52,310 bases of DNA from Ectocarpus siliculosus. Taxonomy: Eukaryota; Sar; Phaeophyceae; Ectocarpales; Ectocarpaceae. Both the position numbers and the translations under genes were made by a program. The stretch's first letter is position 1. The number at the start of each line of letters is the position of its first letter. The stretch covers positions 2,882,432 to 2,934,741 of the forward strand of contig FN649755.1 of assembly GCA_000310025.1 (NCBI GenBank). The letters run 5' to 3'. Under the pieces are notes generated by a model. That model was not told the origin of the DNA and searched no databases. It saw only the letters and a program-made list of their open reading frames with translations. This document shows, one piece after another, positions 1 to 14,300 of this stretch.

Positions 1-1237
1 TATCCAAAGATGAGGTTAGTCCAGGAGAAACTAAATAGCAAATGAACCCATACTCTAGCGTTGGCGGTCAAGCACTCACTACCCGCTCGTCCTCGCAAAA
101 AAAAAAAAAAAAGACGCGCGCACTCGTCGCCGTTGCACCAAACATATCTTGCTGCTGGCGCAGTCTCGCCTTTTAGCGAAAGAGACGCCGCCTTGGAAAG
201 CTCGTCGCAGAAATCGGAAACAAAACAAGCGTGCGTCAACAAGAAAGTGAACACTTTTAGGTGTATCGAAGCGACGCAACACAAAAAGACTGTATGTTGA
301 TTGATGATGGAAGGGATCAAATAAAAGAGGGGGGGAATACCCCAAGGCAGACAAGACGAGTCGGCAAGACTTCTATACAACGCCTTGCGTGCTGACGTCG
401 AACCGGGCAGGTCATGGCGCGGTGGGACAAGGCTACCCAACCACGACTACCTACCCCACGCGGCACACGAGACTGCTGCGGGAAACAAAAACCACGAAAC
501 ATAATCCTACCACGGACTCTTTAATATCTGTGGAAGAGATGGACTTGCTGTGTTCTCGCAAGAACAAAAAGAAACGAAAAAAAATAAACACCACGTCCCC
601 AGAACAAACCAGCAGAGGCTGTACTTATAAACACACCTGAAATAATCAGGATGGTTGGGTGAACCTGTTTCCATGCGACATCATTGCCTACAACCGACAC
701 CATCCAAGGGTGTCTCCTCCCCCCCCCAACAACAACAAAAAAAAACGAGCCTAAAAAACGTTCCTCGTGTTGCTTGCTCGCTTGTTTCCATCCCGAACAA
801 GGGCGTCATCACGCCTGCGACGGAATAATTACCAATGGCAAAAAAAATTAGTCCGCACTACTTACTGTAGTGTACAATTCCTTCCGAGAACACGTTTCCA
901 GCATCATCGTCGAGATAGAGATACCCCGAGAAAACCATTCTTGTCGAGATAGCCAAGCATACCCCGAGAGCATTGTAGTTCGTCGAGGTGGGCCGCCTAA
1001 CACACTACTCACATCGTCAATACTCGGAAGTAACCACAAGATCGTCGTCTTCACAGCGCCGTTCGAGGAAGCACCATCGCATTGCCGTCAAAACCCCTAG
1101 CATGCTCCGAGAACGCACGAAACATCGCCGTCGGTTCTCGGAAAAAAAAGAAAAAGAAACATCGTCGTCGTGGCAGCACACTCGAAGAAGCATCATCTAT
1201 CATCACGACCACTTCCACCACAGCCCCCTACTGCCAT
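1..1237. other. Non-coding flank, no gene seen
   Basis: This stretch lies downstream of the minus-strand bZIP gene. It holds A-rich homopolymers and short frames without splice-supported coding character, domains or recognisable motifs. No RNA gene or complete mobile element was recognised. Confidence 0.6.
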
Positions 1238-1437
1238 AAAAGGGCGGAGAGATGGCACACCCCTATTAGCAACTGTCAAAAGCTCGATTGGCTCCGCAAC
1301 CAAAACGCTTGTGCAAGCACCAAAAATGGTGGTTTCGGAAACATGTCGTGGATTTGGGTCCGTAGACGTATCAGGCTCTTCCCGGCCCCCCTTGGTTGGG
1401 CATCTCTCCGCCTCCTACATACGGCAATCCAACAACG
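1238..1437. mobile_element. TIR element, family B copy 1
   Basis: The left end reads GGGCGGAGAGATGGCA and the right end is its near inverse, CATCTCTCCGCCTC, followed by TACATACGG. The interior contains GACGTATCAGGCTC, which is found inverted in a second copy at 16.29-16.61 kb. No transposase is present, so this is a short non-autonomous (MITE-like) element. Its right end runs directly into the 66-bp tandem array that follows and shares sequence with it. Confidence 0.55.
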
Positions 1438-1806
1438 ACAAGTCGTCCGTCCCATAATCCCACAGCCATCTCTCTGCCTCTTACATGCCGCAATCCAACA
1501 ACGACAAGCCGTCCGTCCCATCATCCCACAACCATCTCTCCGCCTCTTACCGCGGGCAATCCAACAACGACAAGTCGTCCGTCCCATAATCCCACAGCCA
1601 TCTCTCTGCCTCTTACATGCCGCAATCCAACAACGACAAGCCGTCCGTCCCATAATCCCACAACCATCTCTCCGCCTCTTACCGCGGGCAATCCAATAAC
1701 GACAAGTCGTCCGTCCCATAATCCCACAGCCATCTCTCCGCCGCTTACCGCGGGCAATCCAACAACGACAAGCCGTCCGTCCCCCATAATCCCACAACCA
1801 CCACCC
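1438..1806. repeat. 66-bp minisatellite seeded by a TIR end
   Basis: About six copies of a 66-bp unit containing CCATCTCTCCGCCTCTTAC and CAATCCAACAACGACAA. Copies start near 1442, 1508, 1574, 1640 and onwards. Because 66 is a multiple of three, open frames run through the array on both strands, but these are repeat artefacts. The unit contains the right terminus of the family B element that abuts it. It ends 12 bp before the stop codon of the bZIP gene. Confidence 0.9.
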
Positions 1807-1817
1807 GTCACTCGTAA

Positions 1818-2092
1818 TTAATCCGAGAAGGACACGTCCTGCACGAGCCGAGCGCTGAGGATCTGGCAATCGATCTCCACCCAAGAAGAAGAGGATGACG
1901 ACGATCCTCCCGCCGTCGCCCCCCTCCCGCCGTCGCCGTCGCTCGTCCCGTTAAGCGAGGCTCGGACCGCAAGGGTGCTCGGACCCCAATCGAGGGCGCT
2001 CGAGGGCACCAGCATGGTGAGGAACTCCGAGTCGCTGGACGGGGACTGCAGGTAGTCACCGCCTCCGGCGTGGAAACCCCGCTGGGGGGATG
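1818..2092 (-). CDS. bZIP gene exon 12: ATF6-like C-terminal motif and stop
   Basis: Begins after CACAGCAG in phase 1 and ends in TAA. It encodes EFLTMLVPSSALDW, then VEIDCQILSARLVQDVSFSD at the C terminus. From memory, the lumenal end of human ATF6 has an I-D-C-Q-V-x-x-x-R motif whose Cys is one of two redox-active lumenal cysteines. The match in order and spacing (a hydrophobic VLP-type patch, then IDCQ) is the main reason for preferring ATF6 over a generic bZIP. An alignment would settle it. Confidence 0.7.
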
Positions 2093-5000
2093 CTGCTGTG
2101 TTTTTTCGAGGAGATAGAGGGGGGGGGGGGCGTGCTCATTTGTTGCTTGCCGTAGTCATTTGACCATTGACCACGCGTCCCTTTCGAGACGGAGCACCGT
2201 TCCTACACCTACTAGAGACACCACCAACATTTGGGAGCTCTTTACGTTTCTGCCACAAACTCCATAAAAATTTCTTGCACATCTTATCCCCGTCCTCTAG
2301 GGCCTCTTGTGCCCACCATCTATCCCCAATTATCGCGATCGTTTTTTCGCTGTTGTCTAATTTACCAAACTTGTCCATGGGGGAGGGGGGGGGGTGCTCA
2401 TGGTCGTGCCTGCCGTAATCGTTAGACGATTGGCCTCGCATCCCTACAAAGACGGGACGGAGCACGCCGGCTTCTCACCGGACCAGATAGAGGGAGGGAA
2501 AAAAAACGAACACTGGGCGTGGACGAGTGAAAATAGGATTTGTAGGGTGCGGGGAGTTGGTGCTGTGTTGTGGGGAATAGGGAGGGAGGGATAGCCAGAA
2601 AAAGTCGAGTTTGGTTGAGCAACGGTAGGCATTGTGGTGGGCGGAAGTCGCTGCCGTGCATTGGGAAGCGGCAGGGAGGGATGGTCAGAAAAATGGAGTT
2701 TGTTACAGCAACGGTAGGCATCGTGGTGAGCGGTGTCGCGGCTGTGTATTGCGAAGAGCAAGGCAGGGATGGCCACAAAAAAATGGAGTTTGGTTGAACA
2801 TCGGCAGGCGTCGTGGTGGGCGGTGTCGCGGCTGTGTGTTGGGAGGAGGGAGGGAGGGAGGGAGGGAGGGAGGGAGGGAGGGAGGGATAGCCAGAAAAAA
2901 TAGTCTAGTTTGGATGAAGAAAAAATATCTTTCCAGGTGTTTTCAAAGGAAATCCCGTTGGCGTGATGCTACCGTGGTTTTTTAGGGGGGGACGGGGGGG
3001 TAACAATCAAGTTTGGTTGAGTAACGGCAGGCACAAAAAAAAAAAAGAGCCAAGAGAAACGCACCGACGTTCCCAACAGCAAGCACTCGACGACTCCAGA
3101 TCGTCATGGTGTGAATGTATACATCAGCATGTCATGAAAGAAAAAAATTGACAACGGTGACTGATAACTTTCTTGGGAATCGGGTTACTTCTGAAGGCCG
3201 GCACAATTACAACTAAGATGTCGCTATGTGCTGCTCGGGAAATTGTGGAAATACACGTAGCCTCCGCTCACGCTATGAATTTCATTGCTAATCTACATCT
3301 GAAGACTCCTTTTCTATAAAGATACATGTAGAGATTGATTCGTTATGTGATAATAATAATAAAAAAAAAAATGAAACAAATACAAGGACAAGCACAACAG
3401 CAAACAACAACATTACCACAACCACCGCCAAAAATATCAGCAACAAGGATGAGCCTGCTTCCCACAGGGAGATACCGCAATACCCTGCCCAATACCAACA
3501 ATAACGATGAGCAAGGGAGATACCGCAATACCCTGCCCAATACCAACAATAACGATGAGCAAGGGAGATACCGCAATACCCTGCCCAATACCAACAATAA
3601 CGATGAGCAAGGGAGATACCGCAATACCCTGCCCAATACCAACAATAACGATGAGCAAGGGAGATACCGCAATACACTGCTCAATACCAACAATAACGAT
3701 GAGCCTGCTTCCGACAGGGAGATACCGCTATACGCTGCTCAATACCAACAATAACGATGAGCCTGCTTCCCACAGGGGGGGAGACATCGCAATACGCTCC
3801 TCCGGGAAACCGTAGAAATACAAGTTCGTCTTATCAATGCTGGTCTATCCAGAGTTCTTTTTCGTGGAAGATATGAATTCATTTGTTGTGTTGCAGAACG
3901 CGCCACCACATAAGAATCGCTTATTGTGCGTGAGGCTCGACGGTATTTTTGCGTGAGGCTCAACCCATTTTTTTTAGCGGTGAGGCCTAACGCTTATTGG
4001 TTGCCTCAAATCAAATACAAGTTGGTCTCATCAATGCTAGTCTATCCCCGAACTCTTCTTCGTGGAAGAAATAAATGCATTTCTTGTGTTCAGAACGCGC
4101 GGTCGCATAAGAATCGCTCATTTTTTTGCGTGAGGCTCAACGTCCTCTTTGCCTGAAGCTCAACGCTTATTGGTTGCCTCAAAATAGAAGAAAAGAAAAA
4201 AAGGAAGCTCACCTCCAGACGGCCCGCGGTGGTGCATCGGGGCGGGTCCTCTCCTCCGAGGACGGTTCGAATCGTCCCCCCCCGCCCCAAACGCTGCCCC
4301 TCCCTCGTCTCTACCAGACCCAAAGTAGATATTTCCCCCTCCATCCATGTCCATGTTGGCATCGGATGACGAGACCAGCGCGAGAGCTTCCGCCGCATCT
4401 ACCGCAGCGTGCGGGTCCTCCGCGTGCGGCTGGACCTGAGGCAGTACCAGTGTTTTTTTACGGTGTGTTATATTTTGTGACTATTCCCCATCTGCACGGG
4501 ATTTCACGCCCTCTGATTGGTTGAGCCTTGGTTCGGGGGGGTCGATTGGATTCCTCTCCAGCGCTCTCTCTCTCTCTATGCCGAATTCCAACAACCCAGA
4601 GCAGCCGCGTTCACGCCCAGTTCGCGGCCGTGAGTGAGGGTTAGGGTTGGCCGTGAGTGAGGGTTAGGGTTGGTTGGGTAGGGCACGGTGTGTGACACGT
4701 CCCATGTGCGGAGCCTAGGTTCAACATCCGGTTAGACCCAAACAGTCTCTTGACAGACCGTAAGGTTCAACATCGGTGAGACCTAAAGGGTCTCTTGACA
4801 GACCGTAGAGTTCCAACATCCGGTTAGACCTAAACAATAGTCTCTTGACAGACCGTAAGGTTCAACATCCGGTTAGACCCAAACAGTCTCTTGACAGAAC
4901 GTAAGGTTCAACATCCGGTTAGCCCTAAAGAGTCTCTAACATACCGTAAGGTTTAACATCCGGTTGGACCTAAGCAGTCTCTTGACAGACCGTGAGGTTC

Positions 5001-8000
5001 AACATCTGGTTAGACAAACACAGTAGCCTCTTGACAGACCGTAAGGATCAACATCCGGTTTGACCTAAACGGTAGTCTCTTGACAGACCGTAATGTTCAT
5101 CATCCCGCTAGACCTAAAGAGTCTCTAAACAGACCGTAAGTTTCAACATCCGGTGAAGGTTCAACGTACGGTTAGACCTAAACAGTTTCTCTTAACAGAC
5201 CGTAAGGTTCAACACCCGGGAAGACCCAAAGGGCCTCCAACAGACCCTAGACAAGACCTCACCTGAGGAGCGTCTGCGGCCAGGAGCCGAAGGCGTTCCT
5301 GACGGGGATCGATCACGTTCACCTTGACCTGAACGAAAAAAACAAAGCAAGACGAGGCAGGCAGGGCGGTTTCAGGGCACGCTATTACATGCAGTAGGCT
5401 GATTGAACGGACGAAGACCCATCCAATCAAAACTGAGAAGAACGACCCACGATACGGCACGACACGATACGATACGATACGATACGATACGATACGGTAC
5501 GGTACGATTCGGTACGGTACGGTACGGAGCAACACGATACGATACGATGCGATACGGTACGATACGACACGATACGATGCGATACGGCACGGTACGGTAC
5601 CATGCCATTTACGGTACGGTACGGTACCATACCATACCATATACCATACGAGATATACCATTCGAAGCGAGTAGCACACGACCCCCTGGATCGATCTCCA
5701 AAGCTCGATTACTCCACGACGAAGAGGATGCCAAAACCAAACGACATATTTTCGGAAACATCTCGACGAGACGGTCCCAACGCCGCTAATTTTGGCACCG
5801 CCAGTCTTTCTGCTGCGGAACAAAGGAGCCTTCAAAATTGGGCCAGGGGGTGTGATACCTCCTGCCACGTACGGTACACATACGCGTGCTTCACTCGCAA
5901 CTATCTGAGGTGGCAAAAAACAACAAGCAACTATTTACGAACTTACTACCCCCACCCTCTGCATAACAACAACAACAAGACGCCTACCTCGCCAGCGCCT
6001 CCGTGGAACTCCGAATCCCCATCCTCGGGGACGCCGCCGTCGCCGCCCCTTCCCGCAGGGCAAGGTCTAGCTCCGGGGTGGTGGTAGTCGTAGGTCGCCT
6101 TGCTGGCACGCTCGATCATGCCTCCGCTGCGAGACAGGGGGACGACGCGACGCAAGGTCGAAAGGAGGCGGCGGGATAAGAAGGCAACCGCATAGGGAAT
6201 GTACATTAGTGTCGAGTCCCATCAGGTATATTGGAAGGAAAAGAAACGGACTCTCAAGGCACGTCTTACAGTTCGTTGTACATACAAGGGCGCTTCGCGG
6301 CGTACCGCTCCACTCGAAGAAGAAATGCTGCGAAGAGGAAAAGTTGCTTGTTTGTTAAAAGAGTATTTGGGGGTGTCGGCGCGTGTACTACGTTATCACG
6401 CTCGCGGGCTCTTTGTCGAGAGCGTGTTGCACAAAGGAGTGACTCAAGTTCCTCGATTATTAGAGAGAGTGTGACAGACGTGAGCAAGAAGAGGCAAAGC
6501 CTGCTGCACCAAGTCAGTCTATCATACTTGTATCTATCTAATCTGCGTACCCCCCCCCCGAGATCTCGGAGACTTGTATCCTGCCGAGTACACACACAAA
6601 CAAAGAGAAGGGACGCACCATGAATAAATTCATACTTCTCTGTTACTATGCGACGGCCGGAGGAGACAGAGAGTATTCAATTACTCGGGGTAAGAAATTT
6701 GTTTTTAAGAAACAAAGGCTCACTTTTTCCACGAAAAAAGTTACATAATAGCTCAACCTGGGCCACACAATAGAAGAAACGTCTCAATAAGAAAACAGAG
6801 GAGCGACCCTGAGTACGGGTGGCGAGGAAAAGCAGCGCAAATCATTACGTACGGTGTTTTTTGCAGCACGTTGTGTAGACAACCTTTGCCGATTTACGAA
6901 AATCTGGCTAGCCAAAGCAGCAGTAGTACTGCTATATGCTCTGTAAGAGGGTTTTGGGAGTCAGATGAATGTACAAGTTCGTGTGTTGGTGTGTGGTGGT
7001 GGGATGCGGGGCATGTCGTCCCTGTAGCCACTCTACATTATAGTGCTGCTGTACTACCGCGTAGGCAGCAGGTAGCCAGAAGATTTAAGGGAGAAATGAA
7101 TACACGCACAGAAAAGACTACCCATTCGAGTTTTTTTTTTTTTTTTCAGTGAATGGAGGAAAACCGGCTGAGTACTGGACTTATTTCGAGTCTTTTTAAG
7201 TCTAAACACTGATGACTTATATCAGTGATGCCAGCTGGTGCCAAGTACAAAAAACATCTGTAAAGGTAACCTACATTTTACAATACAACGATAGAAGCCA
7301 GAAGATATTTCCGCAAAAAAAAAGAAAAGTTCTTCCATGGAACGGAGGAACAAACAACGTATTCCATGTTTTTTTTTTCTCGGGCGGGTGTAGTTTTTTT
7401 GCAGACAGCAGTGCGCATGACACCGGCCGCTAGCCCCCCCGCTTTTCGCCGGGATCGAAAGGGAGACCGCGCTATAGCAATAGATTACATTGTCAGCAGT
7501 AGATTACATTGTCTCGTGCAATGCGGAGACTTGGTGGTTTGGTTGTCGTGTGTGGTAAGGTGTGTAGCCAGCGCACACGCACGACGTCAGCCGCTTGCCG
7601 AATGTATGAATGGCCTGCACTGCCAAGAAATCGGGGCGTGATTGGTGGACCCATGGTAGATGTTGGAGACGCGACTTTCTGCCCTCGCTAGCGCTGCACG
7701 CAGTCCGCCCCGAGAGCGCGCGGCACGCCGGGAGGGCCCTCGCATCACAGGGCTATCGGTAGGTGCAATCTCGTGAGCCCTCAGCCCGTAGGAAATCCGT
7801 CTATAGGTCTATAAACATTACTGAAAAAAAACATCTTCCAAACAGGAAGCAGGCAACGCAGCACACCCACAGCAAATAAACATCCAGTATGCTCATCAAA
7901 AATAGTTGTAAAACAATCACCTCATTCGAAATAGAAAAAAAAAACATAAAATTGTACCAAAAAAAATGCCTCGAAGTATATGTAGAGTTCCGCCGTACCG

Positions 8001-8365
8001 CTGTAAATGTACCTGATTACGGATTTCGTGTTGTAAAATCGACTCTCAAAACCCATGACCCCAAGGAGTACTTGAACAAACAAAAAAAAGTGCCGCCATA
8101 CCGCCGCCGTACCTCATCATGCCGTGAGCCTCGGGGCAGAACACGTACGAAGTCCTATCCGACGGCAGACCAGCACCTCCCCGGCTGCCGCCCGCCGCGG
8201 CCGCTGTCGCCGTCGGCCCTTGACGCCCTCCCTGGCCCCTTTGCCCGCCGCCTCCACCACCCGGAGGCCCGCTCACGTAGCCGGCGGCAACACCACCATC
8301 GCCCGCAGTGTCGACGTTGTTGTTGCTGTTGCGGTTGTAGAAGAGATCGAGCTCCTTGCCCGAGA

Positions 8366-8398
<33 letters not shown>

Positions 8399-11300
8399 TG
8401 AGGTCTTCGTCGATGGGGTCGGGGATGGCAGGCGGAGGGGCGATAGGGGTGTACGCCGGCCTGGCTGTCCTCTGGCGCGCGCGCGCGGTCGGGGGGGGTA
8501 AGAACAAGTATGCAAATGAGAACGCCGGAAAAACGCACCGCCGTTGCGGGTACGGTTCGGGTTCACTGTTCGATTTTCAGCCGTGTCCATGCACGACAAC
8601 ACCCAACAACTATCTCGCCGTGACCGCTACTGAAACACGGCCGTGGTTGCAGGTTGAACGTACCGAGGTTGTACGTAACGTACGAACAATGGACTTGCCG
8701 CCACCCGTTGTCGGTCCAAGTGACCTCCAACCCGGTTGTTATTGAAGGTGGTTGTAACGCACCAGCGCTGCACTTGCCGCCGCCGCCGCCTCAGGGTTAG
8801 GGTTAGGGCTAGGGCTAGGGCTAGGGCTAGGGTTAGGGTTAGGGTTTGGGATAGGGCGGGCTTCTCACCTTCGCGTACACGCCGACCACGTCTTCGTGGC
8901 AGCCCGCGTCAATGCCGCCCCGGGGATGATCGTTGCCGAACCCCGCCTAAAAAGAGACGAGCAGATCGCGTATTCGCATGAACGTTCGTGGGAAGAAGAC
9001 GGGACGGACAGGGGGAGTGGCGCATTCGTAAGGCGTTGTGTCGTGAAGAAGGAAGTTTCTTGCCCTACCCTATAAGGTCTACCACAATCTAGGCTAGGCA
9101 AGGGTAGGCGAGAGCCGGAGGGGGGGGGGGGGTACTCATGTACGCGCATGCCGTAGTCGTTAGACCATTGACCTCGCATCCCTACAACGGAGCGATATTT
9201 ATGCATGTCGGGTTTTTCGCTGGCCCAGTCTACGTTTCACGAAGATAAACCAGAAGCTTAGCATAGTAGTGCAGCATCCTCTCCGTCGTGGAGTATGAAA
9301 AGGCCGAGCTTTATGAAAAAATCGGTCCAGGGTGCGTGGAATCTTACGTATGCCTAACTCACGTTTCCAAAGACGATAAGCGGGGGAAGGATGGCATGTT
9401 ACGTACATCCCTAACTCAACTTTCTGAAGAGGCTGAGCCGGGGTGTGCCACATCTCACGCATCTCACGTTTCCAAGATGGGCGTGGGGGCGTGGGTGCGG
9501 TACCGTACGTATCTAGTGCAACCCGCGAAATGCGACAACAACTCAACTCGATGCCAGGGGGTGGTATCTTGCGTATACCAAACTCACGTTTCCAAAAACG
9601 GCGTTGTGGGCATGGGTGTGGTGTGCTACGTATCCAACGCAACCCGCGATAGGCGACAACAACTCAACTCGATGCCACGGGGGGTGGTAGAATACCGTAG
9701 GTGACATGACGTAAGATACCACACCCCCTGGAACGATTTTCAAGGCTCGAATACTCCACGACCAAGAGTATGCCGAAGGCAAACGATTCGTGTTCGGAAA
9801 GCTTTCTCTCGACGGGACGGTTTCAACTCCGTCATTTTCGGCGCCGTCACGGCTTTTCCCCAGCCGGGGAATCAAGCGTTGAAAAATGGACCCAGGGGGT
9901 GTGATGATACCTCATGATGCAACCTGCGGGATACCGGACTCACGTTTCCGAACAGGTTGAGGGCTCGTTCCCACACCCAAGGCCCTCTCCTCTCCCTGGC
10001 CGCGGTGGCCCGCCACCGCCAGGGCTCCGCCTCCACGGGGTGGAACACCCACGGCTGAGCCTCCGTCGCGTTGGCATACTCGCCTGCAAGACACGCAACG
10101 CACGCACACACACGCCAAAAAGGTACATTATAAGCTCGATGTAAACGTTTCCCCGAACATGCAGGAAAGAAGGGCGCTTTCTTTTCTCCTGTGATACGCA
10201 TGTAGAAGGAAACTCGTTTTTCGGGTGAAAAAAAACACGTGTCAGGCTTCGTCGCGTTGGCATACTCGCCTACAAGACACGCACAAACACACTAAAGCGA
10301 GGGGGAACAAGTTCAATAATGCATTTCCCCCAACTTTGCGGGAAAGAAGGGCGCTTTCTTTTATTCTCCTGTGATACGCATGTACTTAGGAAGGAAACTC
10401 GTTTTTGGGTTAAAAAAGAAAACACGCGTCAGGCTCCGTCGCGTTGGCATACACGCCTACAAGACACGCACACACACATACACGCCAAAGCGAGGGGATA
10501 CAACTTCAAGTACGCACTTCCCCCGAATGCTCAAGTGCAACAACAACAAAAAAATAACCTCTAATAAACGTCCGGCAAAACAAAAAAGAAACAGTTCAAC
10601 ACATCCCCTTCGACCGTGGCACTACACCTCGAAAAGGTTGACTTGTGAAAAAAAAGCTTCTTTACCGTCTTCGTCGTCGTCATTGCCTGCCGCGGACAGA
10701 ACTCGAGCACAGCCCGCCCCCACGGGGAGTAAATAACAGAATTAAAAAATCTTTCAAAAAAATCTGGCAAAAAAAAAATACTTCAACACAGCATTTCGGA
10801 AAGGCAGTCTTTCTTCGAATGACTTCTGAGAAGACGAGAAAAGAACACGCTTCTTTACCGTCTTCGTCGTCGTCGTCGCCTGCCGCGGATAGAACCCGAG
10901 CACCGCCGCCACGGGACGTGATGACGGAAGGCGGTGAGTTCCTGTGTGCCGGTACGAGCGCTCGTCCGGTACCGGTGCCGCCATCCTGCGTCATCGAAAA
11001 AAAAAAAAAACGGGAAGAGAACTTCAAGACAGCAGTGCAATTGTACAAGAACTTTACAGAACATTTACACAAAACACACACAAAGACTACCCGTAAACTT
11101 TCTAAACACTGCTGTGATAATTGGGGAATTGCTGCTGTTGCTGTTCCAGTGACAACGGAGACAAAAAACACATGAAGCCACCCTGCGCCGTAAAAAAAAA
11201 AAAACGTACGATGGGGAGAGAAGACAAGACACGGAGAAAAAGTGAGACCATTGGGGAACTGCTGCTGCAGAAGAGGGACAACATCAGGACACGAAGAAAA

Positions 11301-14300
11301 AGTGAGACCATTGGGGAACTGTTGCTGCAGAAGAGGGAAAACATCAGGACACGAAGAAAAAGTGACATGTTGGGGAACGGCTGCCGTAAAAAGTGAGAAA
11401 CGAGGGAGAGCATCCTAGCCCAAGACATGAACAACAAAAAATAATCCTTATCTGAGACTCTTGGGGAACTCCTGCGGGTGTGGGAATGTGGGTACCAACC
11501 CGGGGTCCACAACACAGCACGTTTCTTGGCGCCTAAAGCTACACACAAGAAAACAAAAATTACCCTAGACTCTTTATTATCTGTGGATAAAGATCGATTC
11601 GAAAGTAGAGTAGGAAATGACGTGAAAAATAAGCGATATGTATCAAAAGCTACACACAGCAGAATACAAAATTCCCTGGACTCGTTGAGCATATGCGTGG
11701 ATGGAGATGAATTCGTAAAAAAAAAAAAAATTACCGGAGTTGTCGTTGTCCCTGAGTTCAGCACGACGCCGGCAAGACACAGCGCTCCCATAACCCCGGC
11801 CGCCACTGTTGACGCCACCCCTCCTCCGCCAGCGCCGCCGCCGCCGCCGCCGCGCCCGTTGTCTCCAGAGGGAAGGCCGCCGCCGCGGAAGCCGGCCACG
11901 CTTGTAGCAGCAGCAACGGAAGAAGAGGGGGGGCGAGCGCTGCTGCCTCGTGCCTGCGAAGAGGAGGTGGGGGGGGTGCCGGAGTTCCTCGAGGGCGGGG
12001 CGTGGAGGCGGCCAGGCGCGACCGCAACATCGTGGTGCTGCTGTAGGTGCTGCTGCTGTAGGTGGTCGTTTCCATGACCCCGCTTATTCCCGCTCGAGGA
12101 CGAAGATGAAGCGGTAGCAGCCACCGCCGCCGCCGCCGCCGCCGCGTTCGCTTGAACACCAGTATTGTTCCCCGCTTCCAGCTCGCACGGGCTAGCGCCT
12201 CCTCCGCCACCGTTGACGACGGTGCTGCTGCTGCTGTCGGTGGTATCGAATGGGTCCCGAACGCCGTCCTCGCCGTCCCCTCCGGCGCAAGCCAGGAGAG
12301 CGTCAATCTCCATCGGGTCAAGCGCGGCCATCGTAAGCTCGTCCTCCTCGGAGCAGCAACCCATGCCGTCGGCGGCGGCGGCCGGATGATGTCCAAACGG
12401 CACCAGACCCTCCGCCGCGCCGGCGCCGCTCCCGCCGGCGCCGGCGCCGGCGCCAGCGGCCTCAAAGGCAAGCAGACCGGAAGCGGAAAGGCCTCCACCG
12501 CCCGCCGGAGGCTGTGCTTGAGCGGCGTCGGCCGCCATCACGCCGTCAGGGACAGAGAACTCCATGGTCGAGAGGCTCTCCGCTAGTCGCGGGGGTGGCG
12601 GCGCAGCCGCCCCGTCGTCGACGGCGGCGACGGCAGCGGCGACGGTCGAAAACGACCGGGCTAACGGCGGCGAAGCAGCCTCCTCCTCCTCCCCCTCTCC
12701 GGCCATCATCACGTCGCCCCCCGTCCAGACGCCGGCTGTGGTGACCGTCCCCGCCGAGGTGCCGCAAGCCGACAGGGAGAACTCGAGAAGTTCGTCCGTC
12801 ACCGCCAACGAGCCGGCTATGCCCCCGGCGGCCACGCTCGCCATAGCCATGGCACCACCACTTGTGGCGGTAGAGGGACTGAGGGGCGGCGTGGCCGGGT
12901 GGTTCGACCGCTTGTCCAGCGTCGACATCGGGGAGAGGTCCTTGTGGGGCACGCGGGCGGGGGGAGGGGGGGGGGGTGGGTACTCTTTATGTTTTGCATG
13001 CCTTAGCGGTTAGACCATTGACCATGCGTGCTCGAGAGGAGGGTCCTACAGGACCGATCACCGACTACTAATCGTGCCTTCCTACTTTGGTAACGGGAGG
13101 GGGGAAGGAGCAGCGCGTCGTTCGAGGAATACATTCTTCGGCGACAGAGGGAAAAAACAACAAGCCCTGCTGCTGCTCCACAAGAGCTACGTATCACACA
13201 ACGGTAGTAAGGGAGGTAGCGGATTCGCAGACCTCCGTGGGAGGCGATGCCGATGTTCGATCCTACCATACTGTCGGAGAAGGACTGGCGTGAACATGTG
13301 AAAATACCGAGTGCGCTGCATCCTGCTAACTTCCTTGCATACGGATGACCGCTGCGAATGGCTAACATTGCGTTTTCTGGTGCTTTCACTTCCAGAGACA
13401 GCGGTAGGGGGTGGGGGACAAAGATGCTGCCTGCTGCTCAGCTGAGGGCGGATACACGACAGCTCGGGTAGGACGAAAAGTGATTTGCGTCAACGTTTCA
13501 GGCAGAGCACATCCCAGACAAGAAGCAGCACAGAGTTTTGCCGATTTGTGACAGTTCTCATTATTTGAAGAATTGATTACAAGTCCAGGGAACTGATAAA
13601 AAGACGAGTATGGGTATTAGAGTCAAAAGCATACCGCACGGTAAGGTTCAAGAGAAGGCTGGGTACAAGAGTACTATTTTCCGGCTGTTGATCAACCCTC
13701 TCCATATGTAGGGGTACGTTACGTAGAAACTTCATATTTTTTCAACTTGTTTTTTTTGTTTGTCTTGACGGTTGAGACGTCGAAAAAACAGAAAAAAAGG
13801 GGTTGTTGACGCCGCAGCAGGCAACAACCATTCAGTAGCTCACGTCCCACGCGAAAGGCAGCACAGAGCTGAGCCCCCCCAATCGTTTGTTGTGCGAAGA
13901 ACGGTGGAAACAAAACAAAAAAAAAAATGAATGGTAGCTCACGTCTAAGTCGCTCTCCGACCAAATAACACAGCAGCCGTTGTCGAAGTGGGAGCAGCCA
14001 AATTCAGTACGCATGTCAAGAAAGAGACGGTTGACAAAAAGAACAAAAAACAGAAAAAAAAACGCGATAAGCAGCTCACGTCTGAGTCGCTCTCGGAGGA
14101 AGATGAGTGCGCCTGGTCCTCCGTGGTGACACCCCCCGCGTCCGACGCATCGTACGCCCCCCCCCCCTTACCCCTTGTGGTACTAGCGGACACCCCTTCG
14201 GCAGAAGAAGAGCTTGAGGCCAGCTTGAAGGCAGCAGCAGCGTGTTCGCAACAGAAGGACCCGGTGGCGGTATCCGTACTCGCAGCTGCTGCTACAGCAG

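Noticed and set aside
1276-1884. Long Arg/Cys-rich open frames over 1.3-1.9 kb on both strands
   Set aside because: They come from a 66-bp tandem repeat; the period is divisible by three, so stop-free frames arise on both strands.
3467-5235. CRISPR-like regular repeats
   Set aside because: Units are directly tandem without unique spacers and lie in introns of a eukaryotic gene; they are minisatellites.
5209-5916. 235-codon minus-strand frame rich in Tyr-Arg-Ile-Val
   Set aside because: It is mainly the ACGAT/ACGGT microsatellite; only the 66 bases at 5263-5328 (in another exon chain) look coding.
8782-8856. Chromosome end (telomere)
   Set aside because: TTAGGG tracts are short, degenerate, and lie inside introns with coding exons on both sides.
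11102-11734. C-terminal part of the 616-codon minus-strand frame beyond the membrane exon
   Set aside because: Coding character stops at the donor CCG|GTAATT; the remainder is a poly-A-derived Phe run and a 60-bp repeat.
13830-14014. Extra bZIP exons ending at donor copies near 13.94 and 13.85 kb
   Set aside because: The donors resemble that of exon 3, but no convincing acceptors were found; treated as duplicated junctions.
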